This document shows positions 9,968-19,598 of a stretch of DNA of 64,000 bases, in pieces. This DNA comes from an uncultured Bacteroidales bacterium. GTDB taxonomy: Bacteria; Bacteroidota; Bacteroidia; Bacteroidales; UBA932. The notes under the pieces are model-generated. The model was not told the DNA's origin. It ran no database searches and saw only the letters and a program-made list of their open reading frames with translations. Made by a program: the position numbers and the translations under genes. The DNA lies in contig CAMCFO010000011.1 in assembly GCA_945874155.1 (NCBI GenBank), positions 1 through 64,000 of the forward strand, in the 5' to 3' direction. Position 1 is the stretch's first letter. Every line of letters starts with the position of its first letter.

Positions 9968-10968
9968 AACAGGATATTGTGTTGCTTTATGAAGTCAATG
10001 ATTTCATCCACATAGCCGAATGCGAGTCCCACGCAGGTGTCCGCACAGCCATAATAAATTGATAGTCTGCCGGTTTCGCTGTCGCAGAGGCAGGAGCAGG
10101 GGAAACATACATTCGGGACATCTCCCACACATTCGTAGATGGTCTCGGGGTGCATGAGGTAAGGACCCGTGCGGGCAAGAACCTTCCAGGGCTGTTCCCT
10201 ATCCAGAAGCGCCGCACCGAAGGAGTAATTATAGCCCTGACAAGTGTGGTGCACGCCGTGGTAGAAGAGCAGCCAGCCCTCTGAAGTCTCTATAGGCACA
10301 GGACCCGCACCGATTTTGCAGCACTGCCAGGCACTTTTTTCAAATTCGGAAGGGCCCATCACAAAACGGTGGTGTCCCCAGTATTCCATATCCGGGGACT
10401 CCGAGTAGAATATATCCCCGAAAGGTGTGTGGCCGGTGTCGCTCGGACGTGAAAGCAGAGCATAGTTGCCGTTGATTTTGCGCGGGAAAAGCACTCCGTT
10501 GCGGTTGTAGGGCAGGAAAGCGTTTTCCATCTGGTGGAAGGAGAGGAAATCCTTTGTCCAGGCTATGCCTATGGTCGGTCCGTGATAGCCGTTGCACCAG
10601 GTCACATAGTAACGGTCGCCTATTTTGCACACGCGGGGGTCGTAGCCGTATTCCCAGACTCCGATTTCTTCCCCGCCGCCCTCGAACTTTATGGTTTCGG
10701 GATTCAGGTCCCAATGTATGCCGTCCTTGGAAAAGCCCGCGTGCAGAGTCATACGGATATTGGTGTCATCACATCTGAACACGCCGGCATAACCCTCGCC
10801 AAAAGGCACGATGGCAGAATTGAAAATGCTGTTGGAGTCAGGAAGAAGGTCACGGGGCACAACCGGATTGGCTGAATACCTCCACAATGGCTTGGAATAA
10901 CCTTCGGGACGGTTCTCCCAAGGAATTTCCGGAAGCGGAGAAGAGAAAATTTTGATTGCTTTGTCCAT
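9964..10968 (-). CDS. GH130 beta-1,4-mannoside phosphorylase
   Basis: A 334-residue family GH130 protein without a signal peptide, so cytoplasmic. GH130 enzymes phosphorolyse beta-mannosides, giving mannose-1-phosphate; relatives in N-glycan loci act on Man-beta-1,4-GlcNAc. The five-bladed propeller signature YDPRV (Asp110, the likely proton donor) and a Phe-Glu-Gly-Gly-Gly loop are visible. A GTG nine codons upstream (10995) would also be in frame, but the ATG at 10968 gives the usual N-terminus and lies well downstream of the promoter. It is the first gene of the minus operon. Phosphorylase action fits the last step after GH92/GH125 trimming. I cannot distinguish Man-GlcNAc from Man-Glc specificity from sequence alone. 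Confidence 0.88.
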   Translation of the reverse strand: MDKAIKIFSSPLPEIPWENRPEGYSKPLWRYSANPVVPRDLLPDSNSIFNSAIVPFGEGYAGVFRCDDTNIRMTLHAGFSKDGIHWDLNPETIKFEGGGEEIGVWEYGYDPRVCKIGDRYYVTWCNGYHGPTIGIAWTKDFLSFHQMENAFLPYNRNGVLFPRKINGNYALLSRPSDTGHTPFGDIFYSESPDMEYWGHHRFVMGPSEFEKSAWQCCKIGAGPVPIETSEGWLLFYHGVHHTCQGYNYSFGAALLDREQPWKVLARTGPYLMHPETIYECVGDVPNVCFPCSCLCDSETGRLSIYYGCADTCVGLAFGYVDEIIDFIKQHNILL

Positions 10969-10991
10969 ATCAGTTAACAAAATAAATTTTA

Positions 10992-11014
10992 CCACAATTC
11001 TTAAGGGATTGTGG
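10992..11014 (-). promoter_or_regulatory. Inverted repeat in the leader of the GH130 operon
   Basis: CCACAAT at 10992-10998 and ATTGTGG at 11008-11014 form a perfect 7-base inverted repeat around a 9-base loop. It lies between the predicted transcription start and the GH130 start codon, so it would be in the mRNA leader. It could be an RNA hairpin or a DNA operator; the sequence does not decide. Confidence 0.4.
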
Positions 11015-11036
11015 AAACCGAGATGACAATGCGTGA

Positions 11037-11068
11037 CAAAATTATGTTATGTTTTCGAATTTTCCAAA
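11037..11068 (-). promoter_or_regulatory. Bacteroidetes-type promoter of the GH130-GH92 operon
   Basis: On the minus strand TTTG (11068-11065) is followed after 20 bases by TAATTTTG (11044-11037). This fits the Bacteroides primary-sigma consensus TTTG-N19/21-TAnnTTTG exactly. Transcription would start near 11030, leaving a leader of about 60 bases to the GH130 ATG. No equally good match faces the FecR gene on the other strand, so the two divergent operons may use different sigma factors. Confidence 0.6.
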
Positions 11069-11171
11069 AATTTCGGCCCGTTATGTCAAAATGAAGGGAA
11101 AAGAGAAAAATTGTTGGAAATTTTAACTTTTCAGGGGTCCACAAGCAATAGATATGTGTCATAATAGTGCT

Positions 11172-12125
11172 ATGCAGAGAAAAATTGACACATATCTTCT
11201 TTTGAAATACTTCAAATGCGAGACCAACACCATCGAGGAAGCCCGCATAGCCCACTGGCTTGCAAACGACCCCGACGGCAGCCACGCAGAAGCCTACAAG
11301 GATGCCCGTATATTGTTTGAGGGTATCACCCTGCATTCCGGACAGGCCGCACCGGATACCGTAGGGCGGAAAATTCCGAGAGCAGTCAAAAGGACTCTCC
11401 AGTGGGCCGCCGCAGTTGCAGCACTTGTACTTGCGGGAGCCACCGGTGTACATCTGGCTCAGACCAGGCTTCACACGGAGTATCAGACATTTATGGTCCC
11501 GGCAGGAAAGAATATGCAGATGACACTCGCGGACGGCTCGCGGATATGGATGAACGGCGGCTCGGAAATAGAAGTGCCGGTGTCTTTCGCAAGGAACGGC
11601 AGGAACATAAGACTCAACAACGGAGAAATCTTCCTGGACGTGGAAAGGGATGAAAAGAGGCCTTTCAGGGTGGAGACCTACGCGGGTACCATCGAAGTTT
11701 TGGGCACAAAATTCAATGTGGAGTCTGACGAGGCCCGCCAGTTATTCTCCACCACGCTCATAGAAGGTTCAGTGAAAATCGATGCAGACAACGGTCTGCA
11801 ATATATGATGCAGCCCAACGACATTGTGAAAATGGAAGACAATGTCTGGACGGTGGGACGTATCGAAGACACCTATTCCGTAACCTGCTGGATGAACGGG
11901 CTCATAGACATAGCCAATACTCCTTTCGACAAGTTGCTGGATGAATTCGAGAAGACTTTCGACGTGAAGATAGTATCATCTCTGAGCAAGATGCCTGATG
12001 TCTCGTTCACAAGAGGAAAGATAAGAATCTCGGACGGAGTGGAATCCGCACTCGGCATACTCAGACTTTCGGCGGATTTCAGTTACGAATACGACAGGAC
12101 AACCAATACCATATATATAAAATGA
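11172..12125 (+). CDS. FecR-family anti-sigma factor
   Basis: A 317-residue inner-membrane signal transducer. Residues 1-70 are the cytoplasmic sigma-binding part, residues about 77-95 form one transmembrane helix, and the periplasmic part holds the FecR domain (TFMVPAGKNMQMTLADGSRI region, then NGEIFLDVERDEKRPFRV). The C-terminal DUF4974-like end (PFDKLLDEFEKTFDVKI) is present. In this family the N-terminal STN domain of the SusC partner contacts FecR and releases an ECF sigma factor. The ATG at 11172 is preferred over one six codons upstream because MQRKIDTYLL is the usual beginning. No sigma gene is adjacent; the only candidate is at 25082-25627, beyond the other end of the operon. Confidence 0.93.
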   Translation: MQRKIDTYLLLKYFKCETNTIEEARIAHWLANDPDGSHAEAYKDARILFEGITLHSGQAAPDTVGRKIPRAVKRTLQWAAAVAALVLAGATGVHLAQTRLHTEYQTFMVPAGKNMQMTLADGSRIWMNGGSEIEVPVSFARNGRNIRLNNGEIFLDVERDEKRPFRVETYAGTIEVLGTKFNVESDEARQLFSTTLIEGSVKIDADNGLQYMMQPNDIVKMEDNVWTVGRIEDTYSVTCWMNGLIDIANTPFDKLLDEFEKTFDVKIVSSLSKMPDVSFTRGKIRISDGVESALGILRLSADFSYEYDRTTNTIYIK

Positions 12126-12286
12126 TTCAAGTTTCGCCAGTCTTTCCAATGAACTTCAAGACTTGCGGAACCTGAGTAGGACAACAGCGGGAAAGAAACC
12201 GCGACAAATTGAAAAAACGCCCGCAAGGCACCACATATAAACTCGGGATACCGGGTGACAACGCATTAATAACCAATAACTATAAA

Positions 12287-15200
12287 ATGAGAAACAGTTT
12301 GATAAAGGCTATGAGACTGTTTGTCTCCGTTCTGTTCACCACCATAGCCCTGAGCCTTTCGGCCCAGACCCAGAAGAAGATAAGCCTTCAGATGGAAAAT
12401 GCGACGGTGGAAAACATACTCAATGAAATTGAACGGCAGACCGACTATCTCTTCGTATGTGAGAGTCTGGACATGTCCCGCCGTATGAGCGTGGATTTGA
12501 AGGACAAGTCTGTAGAAGAGGCTCTCTCACACATTTTCGACGGAACCGGTGTATCCTGGAAGGTTACAGGCTCCAACATCTATCTATTTCCCAAAACGGA
12601 AAACAAGGACAAAGTCAGCGACATCGTGACCGGAACTGTCCTGGACAATTTCGGTGAGCCCTTGATAGGAGCGGCGGTGCTCGTGAAAGGCACCACAATA
12701 GGAGCCGGCACTGACCTGGACGGAAAATTCGAGTTCCAGCTTCCGGCCGACCTTCTCAGCTCGGACAATGTGATTCTTGAGTTTTCCTGCCTCGGTTACA
12801 AGAACCAGGAAATCAAGCTCGGCAACAAGAGGGTTTTTGAAGTGAAACTCGCCGACGATTCCATTATGATGGAAGGCACGGTGGTGACCGCTCTCGGCAT
12901 CAAGCGTTCGGAGAAGGCCCTGTCCTACAATGTGCAGGAAATCAAGGCCGACGATCTCGTGTCCAACAAGGATGCCAACTTCATCAATTCGCTCAACGGA
13001 AAAGTGGCAGGTCTGAACATCAACGCATCCTCCTCGGGAGTGGGCGGCGCGACAAAGGTAATCATGCGTGGACAGAAGTCCATCTCCCAGTCCTCCAACG
13101 CTCTCTACGTGATTGACGGTGTGCCGATGTACACCACTGCAAGGGAAGGCGGCACACAGTTCGACTCTCAGGGTTCAACCGACCCTATCGCCGACATCAA
13201 TCCCGAAGACATAGAGTCCATTTCCGTCCTCACAGGTGCTGCCGCAGCGGCGCTTTACGGTTCGGATGCAGCCAACGGAGCCATTGTGGTGACCACCAAG
13301 AAAGGCAAGGAAGGCAAACTCATAGTGAACGCTTCCGCAGGTGTGGAAATCATGAACCCTTTCGTGCTTCCGAGATTCCAGAACAGATACGGCACAGGTG
13401 ACCTCAACTCGTCAATCGGCTCGGATGTACGCAGCTACGGCAATCTTATGAACAGCTCCAACAACCCCGGCTATGACCCTGCAAAGGATTATTTCCGCAC
13501 CGGAGCCACCTACACCGAGAGCGTTTCAGTATCGACCGGCAATGAAAAGAACCAGACCTATATCTCCGGCTCAGCCATCGACTCCGACGGAATAGTGCCC
13601 AACAACGGCTACCACCGCTACAACTTCACCTTCCGCAACACCACATCCTTCCTCAAGGACAAAATGCACCTCGACGTGGGAGCCAGCTATATCATCCAGA
13701 AAGACCGCAACACCACCAACCAGGGTACCTACAACAACCCTCTCGTGGGAGCATACATCTTCCCTCGCGGAACGGACTGGGAAGATATAAGAATGTATGA
13801 AAGATATGACGTGACACGCCGTCTCTACACACAGTACTGGCCCATCGGCGATGCCGGTATGACTATGCAGAACCCATACTGGATAAACTACCGCAACCTC
13901 AGGGAAAACCGCAAGGACAGGTATATGCTCAACGCATCCCTCTCCTACGAAATTCTCGACTGGCTCAATATTGCAGGACGTGTGAGAGTGGACAACTCGA
14001 CCAACAAATACACCGAGAAGTTCTACGCCTCCACCCTTCCGCAGCTCACCGAGTCTTCCAAGAACGGTCTCTACGGCATCAGCACCACAAAGGACAGCCA
14101 GATTTACGCCGATGTCCTTCTGAACATAGACAAGAGGTTCAACGAAGACTGGACACTGCAGGCCAACATCGGTGCCTCCATCACCGACATGCGCTATGAC
14201 GCATTCAAGAACCGCGGTCCGATCGCCGACGGAGAAATGTCTGAAGAGAAACCCGGACTTGCCAATGTATTCAATGTGCAGAACCTTTCCAATTCACAGA
14301 AAACCAGCAGGTTGCAGGAAGGCTGGAGAGAGCAGACCCAGTCCGTATTCGGCTCCGCCGAGGTGGGCTACAAAGGTGCATACTACCTCACGCTCACAGC
14401 CCGCAACGACTGGCCTTCACAGCTGGCAGGTCCACATTCCAACAAGAAGTCCTTCTTCTATCCTTCGGTCGGTGCATCCGTAGTGCTTTCGCAGATTATC
14501 CCGAATATGCCTGAGAATCTTGAATACCTCAAGATAAGGGGTTCCTACGCTTCCGTGGGTACGGCATTCGAGAGATACATAGCCAACCCTATGTACAAAT
14601 GGAACTCAAGCGGCCTGAGCTGGAACACCCAGACCCAGTACCCTATGTACGACCTCAAACCGGAGCTTACCGATTCCTGGGAAATAGGTCTCTCGATGCG
14701 TTTCCTCAAATGGTTCAGCCTCGAGGCCACCTACTACCACACGAACACGAAAAACCAGACCTTCAATCCGCAGATTTCCACAGGTTCCGGTTCTTCCGAA
14801 ATCTACATCCAGTCAGGTGACGTGATGAACCAGGGTTGCGAAATCAGCCTCGGCTTCGGAAAGGACTGGAACAAGTTCAGATGGGATTCCAATCTTGCAT
14901 TCTCGACCAACCAGAACAAAATCATTTCCCTTGCGGACAATGTACTGAATGCTGCAACAGGAGAGTATTTCAGTGTTGACCAGCTCGATATGAACGGACT
15001 CGGACTCGCTCACTTCATCCTGCGCAAGGGCGGCACCCTTGGCGACCTCTATTCCTTCGCGGACTTCAAATATGACTCCAACGGAATGATTGTAGTCAAT
15101 GAGGACGGAACGGTTTCTCCGAATATGATTGCCGAGGCGAAGGACTATGTGAAGCTCGGTTCAGTGCTTCCGAAGGCAAACCTCTCCTGGAGGAACGATT

Positions 15201-15664
15201 TCCGCATTGCTGGCTTCAATTTCGGTTTCCTCATCACTGCCCGTTTCGGAGGTATAGTTTACTCAAGCACCCAGGCTGTTCTCGACTACTACGGCGTATC
15301 GGAGGCTTCGGCAGCTGCACGTGATGCCGGCGGAGTGTTCATCAACGGAGGTGACAGGGTCGATGCCAACAAATGGTTCAGCTCTGTCGGCGGATCCAAC
15401 CCGCTTCCGCAGGAATACACCTACTCCGGAACCAATGTTCGTCTCCAGGAAGCTTCAATAGGCTACACCTTCCCGCGCAAGATGCTCGGCAATGTATGTG
15501 ACCTGAACCTGTCCATAGTCGGAAGGAACCTCTGGATGATTTACAACAAAGCTCCGTTCGACCCTGAGTCAGTTGCAACTACAGGAAACTACTATCAGGG
15601 AATCGACCACTTTATGATGCCTTCCCTCCGCAATTTCGGTTTCAACGTAAGAATAACCTTTTAA
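12287..15664 (+). CDS. susC: SusC/RagA-type TonB-dependent receptor with STN domain
   Basis: A 1125-residue outer-membrane importer. After the signal peptide (1-24, ending LSLSA) come an STN signalling domain (about 28-98, KISLQMENATVENIL onward), a carboxypeptidase-like regulatory domain (VTGTVLDNFGEPLIGAAVLV, about 108-190), a plug (about 205-330 with ALYVIDGVPM) and a long beta-barrel ending in an aromatic residue (VRITF). The STN domain marks it as a transducer that talks to FecR, here the gene just before it. The ATG at 12287 follows an A-rich leader; a TTG 26 codons upstream is open in frame but spoils the signal peptide. It pairs with the SusD 12 bases downstream to import N-glycan oligosaccharides. 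Confidence 0.95.
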   Translation: MRNSLIKAMRLFVSVLFTTIALSLSAQTQKKISLQMENATVENILNEIERQTDYLFVCESLDMSRRMSVDLKDKSVEEALSHIFDGTGVSWKVTGSNIYLFPKTENKDKVSDIVTGTVLDNFGEPLIGAAVLVKGTTIGAGTDLDGKFEFQLPADLLSSDNVILEFSCLGYKNQEIKLGNKRVFEVKLADDSIMMEGTVVTALGIKRSEKALSYNVQEIKADDLVSNKDANFINSLNGKVAGLNINASSSGVGGATKVIMRGQKSISQSSNALYVIDGVPMYTTAREGGTQFDSQGSTDPIADINPEDIESISVLTGAAAAALYGSDAANGAIVVTTKKGKEGKLIVNASAGVEIMNPFVLPRFQNRYGTGDLNSSIGSDVRSYGNLMNSSNNPGYDPAKDYFRTGATYTESVSVSTGNEKNQTYISGSAIDSDGIVPNNGYHRYNFTFRNTTSFLKDKMHLDVGASYIIQKDRNTTNQGTYNNPLVGAYIFPRGTDWEDIRMYERYDVTRRLYTQYWPIGDAGMTMQNPYWINYRNLRENRKDRYMLNASLSYEILDWLNIAGRVRVDNSTNKYTEKFYASTLPQLTESSKNGLYGISTTKDSQIYADVLLNIDKRFNEDWTLQANIGASITDMRYDAFKNRGPIADGEMSEEKPGLANVFNVQNLSNSQKTSRLQEGWREQTQSVFGSAEVGYKGAYYLTLTARNDWPSQLAGPHSNKKSFFYPSVGASVVLSQIIPNMPENLEYLKIRGSYASVGTAFERYIANPMYKWNSSGLSWNTQTQYPMYDLKPELTDSWEIGLSMRFLKWFSLEATYYHTNTKNQTFNPQISTGSGSSEIYIQSGDVMNQGCEISLGFGKDWNKFRWDSNLAFSTNQNKIISLADNVLNAATGEYFSVDQLDMNGLGLAHFILRKGGTLGDLYSFADFKYDSNGMIVVNEDGTVSPNMIAEAKDYVKLGSVLPKANLSWRNDFRIAGFNFGFLITARFGGIVYSSTQAVLDYYGVSEASAAARDAGGVFINGGDRVDANKWFSSVGGSNPLPQEYTYSGTNVRLQEASIGYTFPRKMLGNVCDLNLSIVGRNLWMIYNKAPFDPESVATTGNYYQGIDHFMMPSLRNFGFNVRITF

Positions 15665-15676
15665 TACACCCACGCA

Positions 15677-17293
15677 ATGAGAAATATCATCACAAAATCC
15701 GGTGCGGCTTTTCTCGCAGCTACTCTGTTTGCGGGGTGCACGGCCAACTATCTTGAAATCAACACCAATCCTTATGAGGTGAGCAAGGAGCAGACTCTCA
15801 CTGACGGATATGCCATAGGAGCAGCCATTTCCGCCCTCTGCGGAACGGTGGTTTCGACCGATGTCAACACCGCACAGTTCACAGACTGCCTTCTCGGAGG
15901 TCCTATGGGAGGTTACTACTCGACTACGGGTGCATTTGCCAAGACCATCGACAACTACAACCCGACAGACGACTGGACAAGGGTTTTCCTTGCCAGCGAC
16001 CGCATCATCCCGACACTCTACTCCAACCTCAACGAACTTTCCGACATCACCGACGACCCTGTGACCCTTGCAATCGCAAAAATCATAAAGGTTACGGCTA
16101 TGTTGAGAGTGACCGACACCTACGGCCCAATTCCTTACACCAAGATCGGTGAAGGTGGAGCCATTGCAGTCGCCTACGATTCACAGGAAGAGGTTTATGA
16201 CGCAATGTTTGCCGAGCTGGACGATGTAATCGCCACATTGACAGAAAACAAACTCTCAGGCATTTCCCCCAAGGCTGACCCGATGTACGACGGAACTGCA
16301 GTGAAGTGGTGCAAATTCGCCAACTCCCTGAAACTCAGGATGGCAATGCGCATTTCCTATGCTGCCCCGGAGAAATCGAGGAAATATGCGGAAGAGGCTG
16401 TAAGGCACGAAATCGGAGTGTTCACCTCCAATGCCGACAACGCCACCCTCCGCACCGTAGCCTTCGGAGAAAAGGGCAACCCGCTCTACACCGCAATCAA
16501 GTACAACCAGCCGGCAGGCTGCAACACCGGTGGCGACACTCACGCAGCTGCAGACATCATCACCTATATGAACGGCTACAAAGACCCGCGCCGTCCGGTG
16601 TACTTCATACCTTCGGAATTCGAGGGAATAGACTATGTCGGAATCAGGGTTAGGATTGAAAAACCGGCTCTCAACAGCATAGGACGCAAATATTCCGGAG
16701 TGAATATTTCCCCGTCAGACCCGCTCGTGTGGATGAATGCCGCCGAGGTATGTTTCCTCAAGGCCGAGGCTGCTGCAGTATTCGGTTACGATATGGGAGC
16801 AGGCACAGCCGAGGACTTCTACAACGAGGGTATCCGCCTGTCATTCGCACAGTTCGGAGTCTCAGGCGCTGATGCCTACCTCAAGGATGACGTGAACCGC
16901 CCTGCCGTTTACATAGACCCTGCGGGTCAGAACAGCTATGCCGAAATGCTGTCCTCAATCACCGTGAAGTGGGATGAATCCGCAACCACGGCCGAGAAGC
17001 AGGAGAGGATACTGATCCAGAAATGGATTGCAAACTTCAACAACGGCAACGAGGCTTGGGCAGACCACCGCAGGACAGGCTATCCTCACCTTTTCCCTGC
17101 AACCGATGCCGGGAACAAGAGCGACGGCGTGGTATCTTCCGTCTATGGTGCAAGAAGAATGCGATATCCTTTGGCAGAGTACACGAACAACGGTGAAAAT
17201 GTGAATTATGCAGTTTCCTCCCTGCTCAATGGCAAGGACAATATGGGCACACGCCTGTGGTGGGACTGCAATCCGGCAATCATAATAAAGTAA
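15677..17293 (+). CDS. susD: SusD/RagB-family glycan-binding lipoprotein
   Basis: A 538-residue surface lipoprotein (LFAGC lipobox, Cys about 21) of the SusD-like type. Helical TPR-like segments are visible (DWTRVFLASDRIIPTLYSNL near 97-117, WCKFANSLKLRMAMRISYA near 211-229), and the C-terminal half contains the usual PLVWMNAAEVCFLKAEAAA segment and RRMRYPLAEY near the end. It forms the lid of the SusC transporter and binds the oligosaccharide. The start codon lies 12 bases after the susC stop. It is closer to the SusD-like subgroup found with endo-GH18 N-glycan loci than to classical starch SusD, judged by its TANYLEINTNPYEVSKEQ beginning. Confidence 0.93.
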   Translation: MRNIITKSGAAFLAATLFAGCTANYLEINTNPYEVSKEQTLTDGYAIGAAISALCGTVVSTDVNTAQFTDCLLGGPMGGYYSTTGAFAKTIDNYNPTDDWTRVFLASDRIIPTLYSNLNELSDITDDPVTLAIAKIIKVTAMLRVTDTYGPIPYTKIGEGGAIAVAYDSQEEVYDAMFAELDDVIATLTENKLSGISPKADPMYDGTAVKWCKFANSLKLRMAMRISYAAPEKSRKYAEEAVRHEIGVFTSNADNATLRTVAFGEKGNPLYTAIKYNQPAGCNTGGDTHAAADIITYMNGYKDPRRPVYFIPSEFEGIDYVGIRVRIEKPALNSIGRKYSGVNISPSDPLVWMNAAEVCFLKAEAAAVFGYDMGAGTAEDFYNEGIRLSFAQFGVSGADAYLKDDVNRPAVYIDPAGQNSYAEMLSSITVKWDESATTAEKQERILIQKWIANFNNGNEAWADHRRTGYPHLFPATDAGNKSDGVVSSVYGARRMRYPLAEYTNNGENVNYAVSSLLNGKDNMGTRLWWDCNPAIIIK

Positions 17294-17302
17294 GACAAGC
17301 AA

Positions 17303-18289
17303 ATGAAAGCGAAATCATTTATATTCACTTGTGCGGCGGCTGTCGCTGTTCTTGCCGGCTGCTCCAAATGGACCCAGCCACAGAACCTGGACTTCCACCA
17401 CAAGACACCGGAGCAGGAGAATCCGCAGGAATATGCTGAATATCTCAAGGGACTCCGGACTTTCAAACAGAGTGAACACCCCGTGATGATTGTGACTATG
17501 AAAGGTACGGAAAGCTATCCGTCCTGTCAGAATGTCCACATTATGGCAATGCCTGACAGTGCCGATTACGTCTGCGTGAACTTGGACGGCGGTCTGCACG
17601 AGGTGATAGCCGCTGAAATCGCACAGGTCAGGGAAAAGAAGGGTACGAAAGTGCTCTGCCATATCGACTACGAAAAGGTCTATGAGGGCTGGTGCCTCGA
17701 AGAGGACCGCAGAACCGAAGAAGGCAAGCCTGCAGGGACGGCTGAAGATGCAACTGCATTCTTTGCGGAAGGAGCGAAGGCCCAGCTTGAGAAATGCACC
17801 CGGTACGGCTTCCACGGAGTGATGGTATCCTACGCCACCTCTGCAGGAACCGAAGTGCTTACAGCGGCACAGAATGCCTTTATGGGTGAAATCAAGTCCT
17901 ACCTTGCACAGAACTCCGGACTCGAGTTCATATTCAGGGGCAGCGCCCGCAATGTCAATGACACGGAATTCCTCGGAACCTGCAAGTTTGTTGTCATAAT
18001 CGCAGGTGAAGAGAAGAAACTCTCTCTGCTTCCGGGACGAATACTCGGCCGCACATCTACCGTATCCGACCGTGTGGTAATGGAACTGACTGTTCCTACC
18101 ACTGCTGAACCGGACCAGAAGGGAGTCTCCCCTGCAGACGGTGCCCAGTGGGTTCTTGATGAGGCGGAAAACACCGGCTTCACTCCGAAAGGTCTCTGTG
18201 TGTCAAATGCTTACGATGACTATTATCACAAGGACAGGGCTTTCAAGAACGTTCTTGATGCCATAAACATTCTCAATTCAGGCAAGTAA
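17303..18289 (+). CDS. Pseudo-GH18 glycan-binding lipoprotein
   Basis: A 328-residue lipoprotein (VLAGC, Cys about 20) with the GH18 TIM-barrel pattern of the group found in Bacteroides N-glycan loci. The strand that should carry the DGxDxDxE catalytic motif reads HGVMVSYATS, so the catalytic Asp and Glu are both missing. It probably binds the chitobiose/mannose core without cutting. It is followed by a LamG protein (TAATG overlap at 18289) and then by a GH18 that keeps its catalytic residues, so a binding and cutting pair is likely. Known loci of this kind in B. thetaiotaomicron also pair a GH18-like binding protein with an active GH18, from memory. Confidence 0.8.
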   Translation: MKAKSFIFTCAAAVAVLAGCSKWTQPQNLDFHHKTPEQENPQEYAEYLKGLRTFKQSEHPVMIVTMKGTESYPSCQNVHIMAMPDSADYVCVNLDGGLHEVIAAEIAQVREKKGTKVLCHIDYEKVYEGWCLEEDRRTEEGKPAGTAEDATAFFAEGAKAQLEKCTRYGFHGVMVSYATSAGTEVLTAAQNAFMGEIKSYLAQNSGLEFIFRGSARNVNDTEFLGTCKFVVIIAGEEKKLSLLPGRILGRTSTVSDRVVMELTVPTTAEPDQKGVSPADGAQWVLDEAENTGFTPKGLCVSNAYDDYYHKDRAFKNVLDAINILNSGK

Positions 18290-19545
18290 TGAAAAGAACA
18301 TTATACATCAGCATTATAGCTCTTGCAGCGGCATCTCTTGCCTCCTGCAACAAGGACGGCTCGTTTGAAAACAAGCTGTTCTATGACACCACCAGCTTCA
18401 AGAATGAGATAAGGGTTGCCACCGATGAGGGCACAGAGACTCTCACCAAGAGCGTATCGGTGGCTATGGCCCGTCCAGAAGCAAATGATGTCGTAGTGAA
18501 ATTCGAAAGGAGGGATGACCTTCTTGAAACCTACCGGGCGGCATATTACGATTCGGAGGCGGAACTCCTTCCTTCCGCAAACTGCGACATAGAGGGACTT
18601 CAGGCCATTATCCGTTCCGGAGACGTGTCTTCCCCTGCAGTGAACATCAGTTTCACAGGTCTGGACAAGCTGGACTACAGCAAACAGTATGTCGTGCCCG
18701 TGTCCATATCTTCGGAAAATCTTCCCGTACTCGAACGCTCCAGCATAATGTATTTCGTGGTTAAGGAAGCATCGCTCGTGAACTATGTGGCAGATATGAA
18801 GGGCAACTGCGCCTGGCCGATTTGGGATGATTTTGCACAGGTGAAGAACCTTCAGACCTTCACTATGGAATGTCTCGTAAACTGCCACGCCTTCAATAAT
18901 GACAGCAAGATTCTCACGATTATGGGCGTCGAGGACCATTTCCTCATACGTATCGGTGATGTGCAGATTCCGACCAACCAGATTCAGGTGGCCTGCGCCG
19001 TTGTGGACACTGAAGGCGGCTCTACATATCGCGCCCACGCCACTGACGCATCCCTTCAGCTGAAGAAGGACAGGTGGTACCACATAGCAGTAACTTTCGA
19101 CAAAGGTCTCATCAAGGTTTACCTCGACGGCAAGCTCCGCGTTGAGACAGATGTTCACCAGATTGCCAACAGACCGAATGCCGAGACAGGCCAGCTCGAC
19201 CCTGTGTATTTCGAATCAGTGAACTTCGGAGCCCCTCATTCGGATGAAATGGATGGTAAACCACGTTGTTTCTGGATTGGCTACTCCTACGACAGCAACC
19301 GCTGCCTTGACGGAATGATCGCCGAGGCACGTGTCTGGAACCGTGTTCTGAGCATTGAAGAAATCAACAAGCCTAACCATTTCTACAAGGTTTATGCATC
19401 GGAAATCGACGAGAGCCTGCTCGCCTACTGGAAATTCGACGAAGGAACAGGCAAGACCGTCCGCGACTATTCCCTCTACGGTCACGACCTCACTGCCGAC
19501 CACGACTTTGTCTGGTATCCGGTTGAACTCCCTGTAAAAGATTAA
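18289..19545 (+). CDS. DUF1735-LamG surface glycan-binding lipoprotein
   Basis: A 418-residue lipoprotein (SLASC, Cys about 20). Residues about 25-165 match the BT_3987-like N-terminal domain DUF1735, a beta-sandwich with the LDYSKQYVVPVSI segment. Residues about 170-418 form a LamG/concanavalin-like domain (WYHIAVTFDKGLIKVYLDGK, RCFWIGYSYD, LLAYWKFDEGTGKTVRDYS). The family binds sugars and is typically surface exposed. The start codon shares one base with the preceding stop. Its C-terminal domain is clearly paralogous to that of the gene at 21291, while the N-terminal domains differ, suggesting domain swapping within the locus. An enzymatic role is not expected. Confidence 0.82.
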   Translation: MKRTLYISIIALAAASLASCNKDGSFENKLFYDTTSFKNEIRVATDEGTETLTKSVSVAMARPEANDVVVKFERRDDLLETYRAAYYDSEAELLPSANCDIEGLQAIIRSGDVSSPAVNISFTGLDKLDYSKQYVVPVSISSENLPVLERSSIMYFVVKEASLVNYVADMKGNCAWPIWDDFAQVKNLQTFTMECLVNCHAFNNDSKILTIMGVEDHFLIRIGDVQIPTNQIQVACAVVDTEGGSTYRAHATDASLQLKKDRWYHIAVTFDKGLIKVYLDGKLRVETDVHQIANRPNAETGQLDPVYFESVNFGAPHSDEMDGKPRCFWIGYSYDSNRCLDGMIAEARVWNRVLSIEEINKPNHFYKVYASEIDESLLAYWKFDEGTGKTVRDYSLYGHDLTADHDFVWYPVELPVKD

Positions 19546-19598
19546 TGTTCAAGATATTGACTAACTATCAACAACCACTAAAATTAAAAAAAATCATT

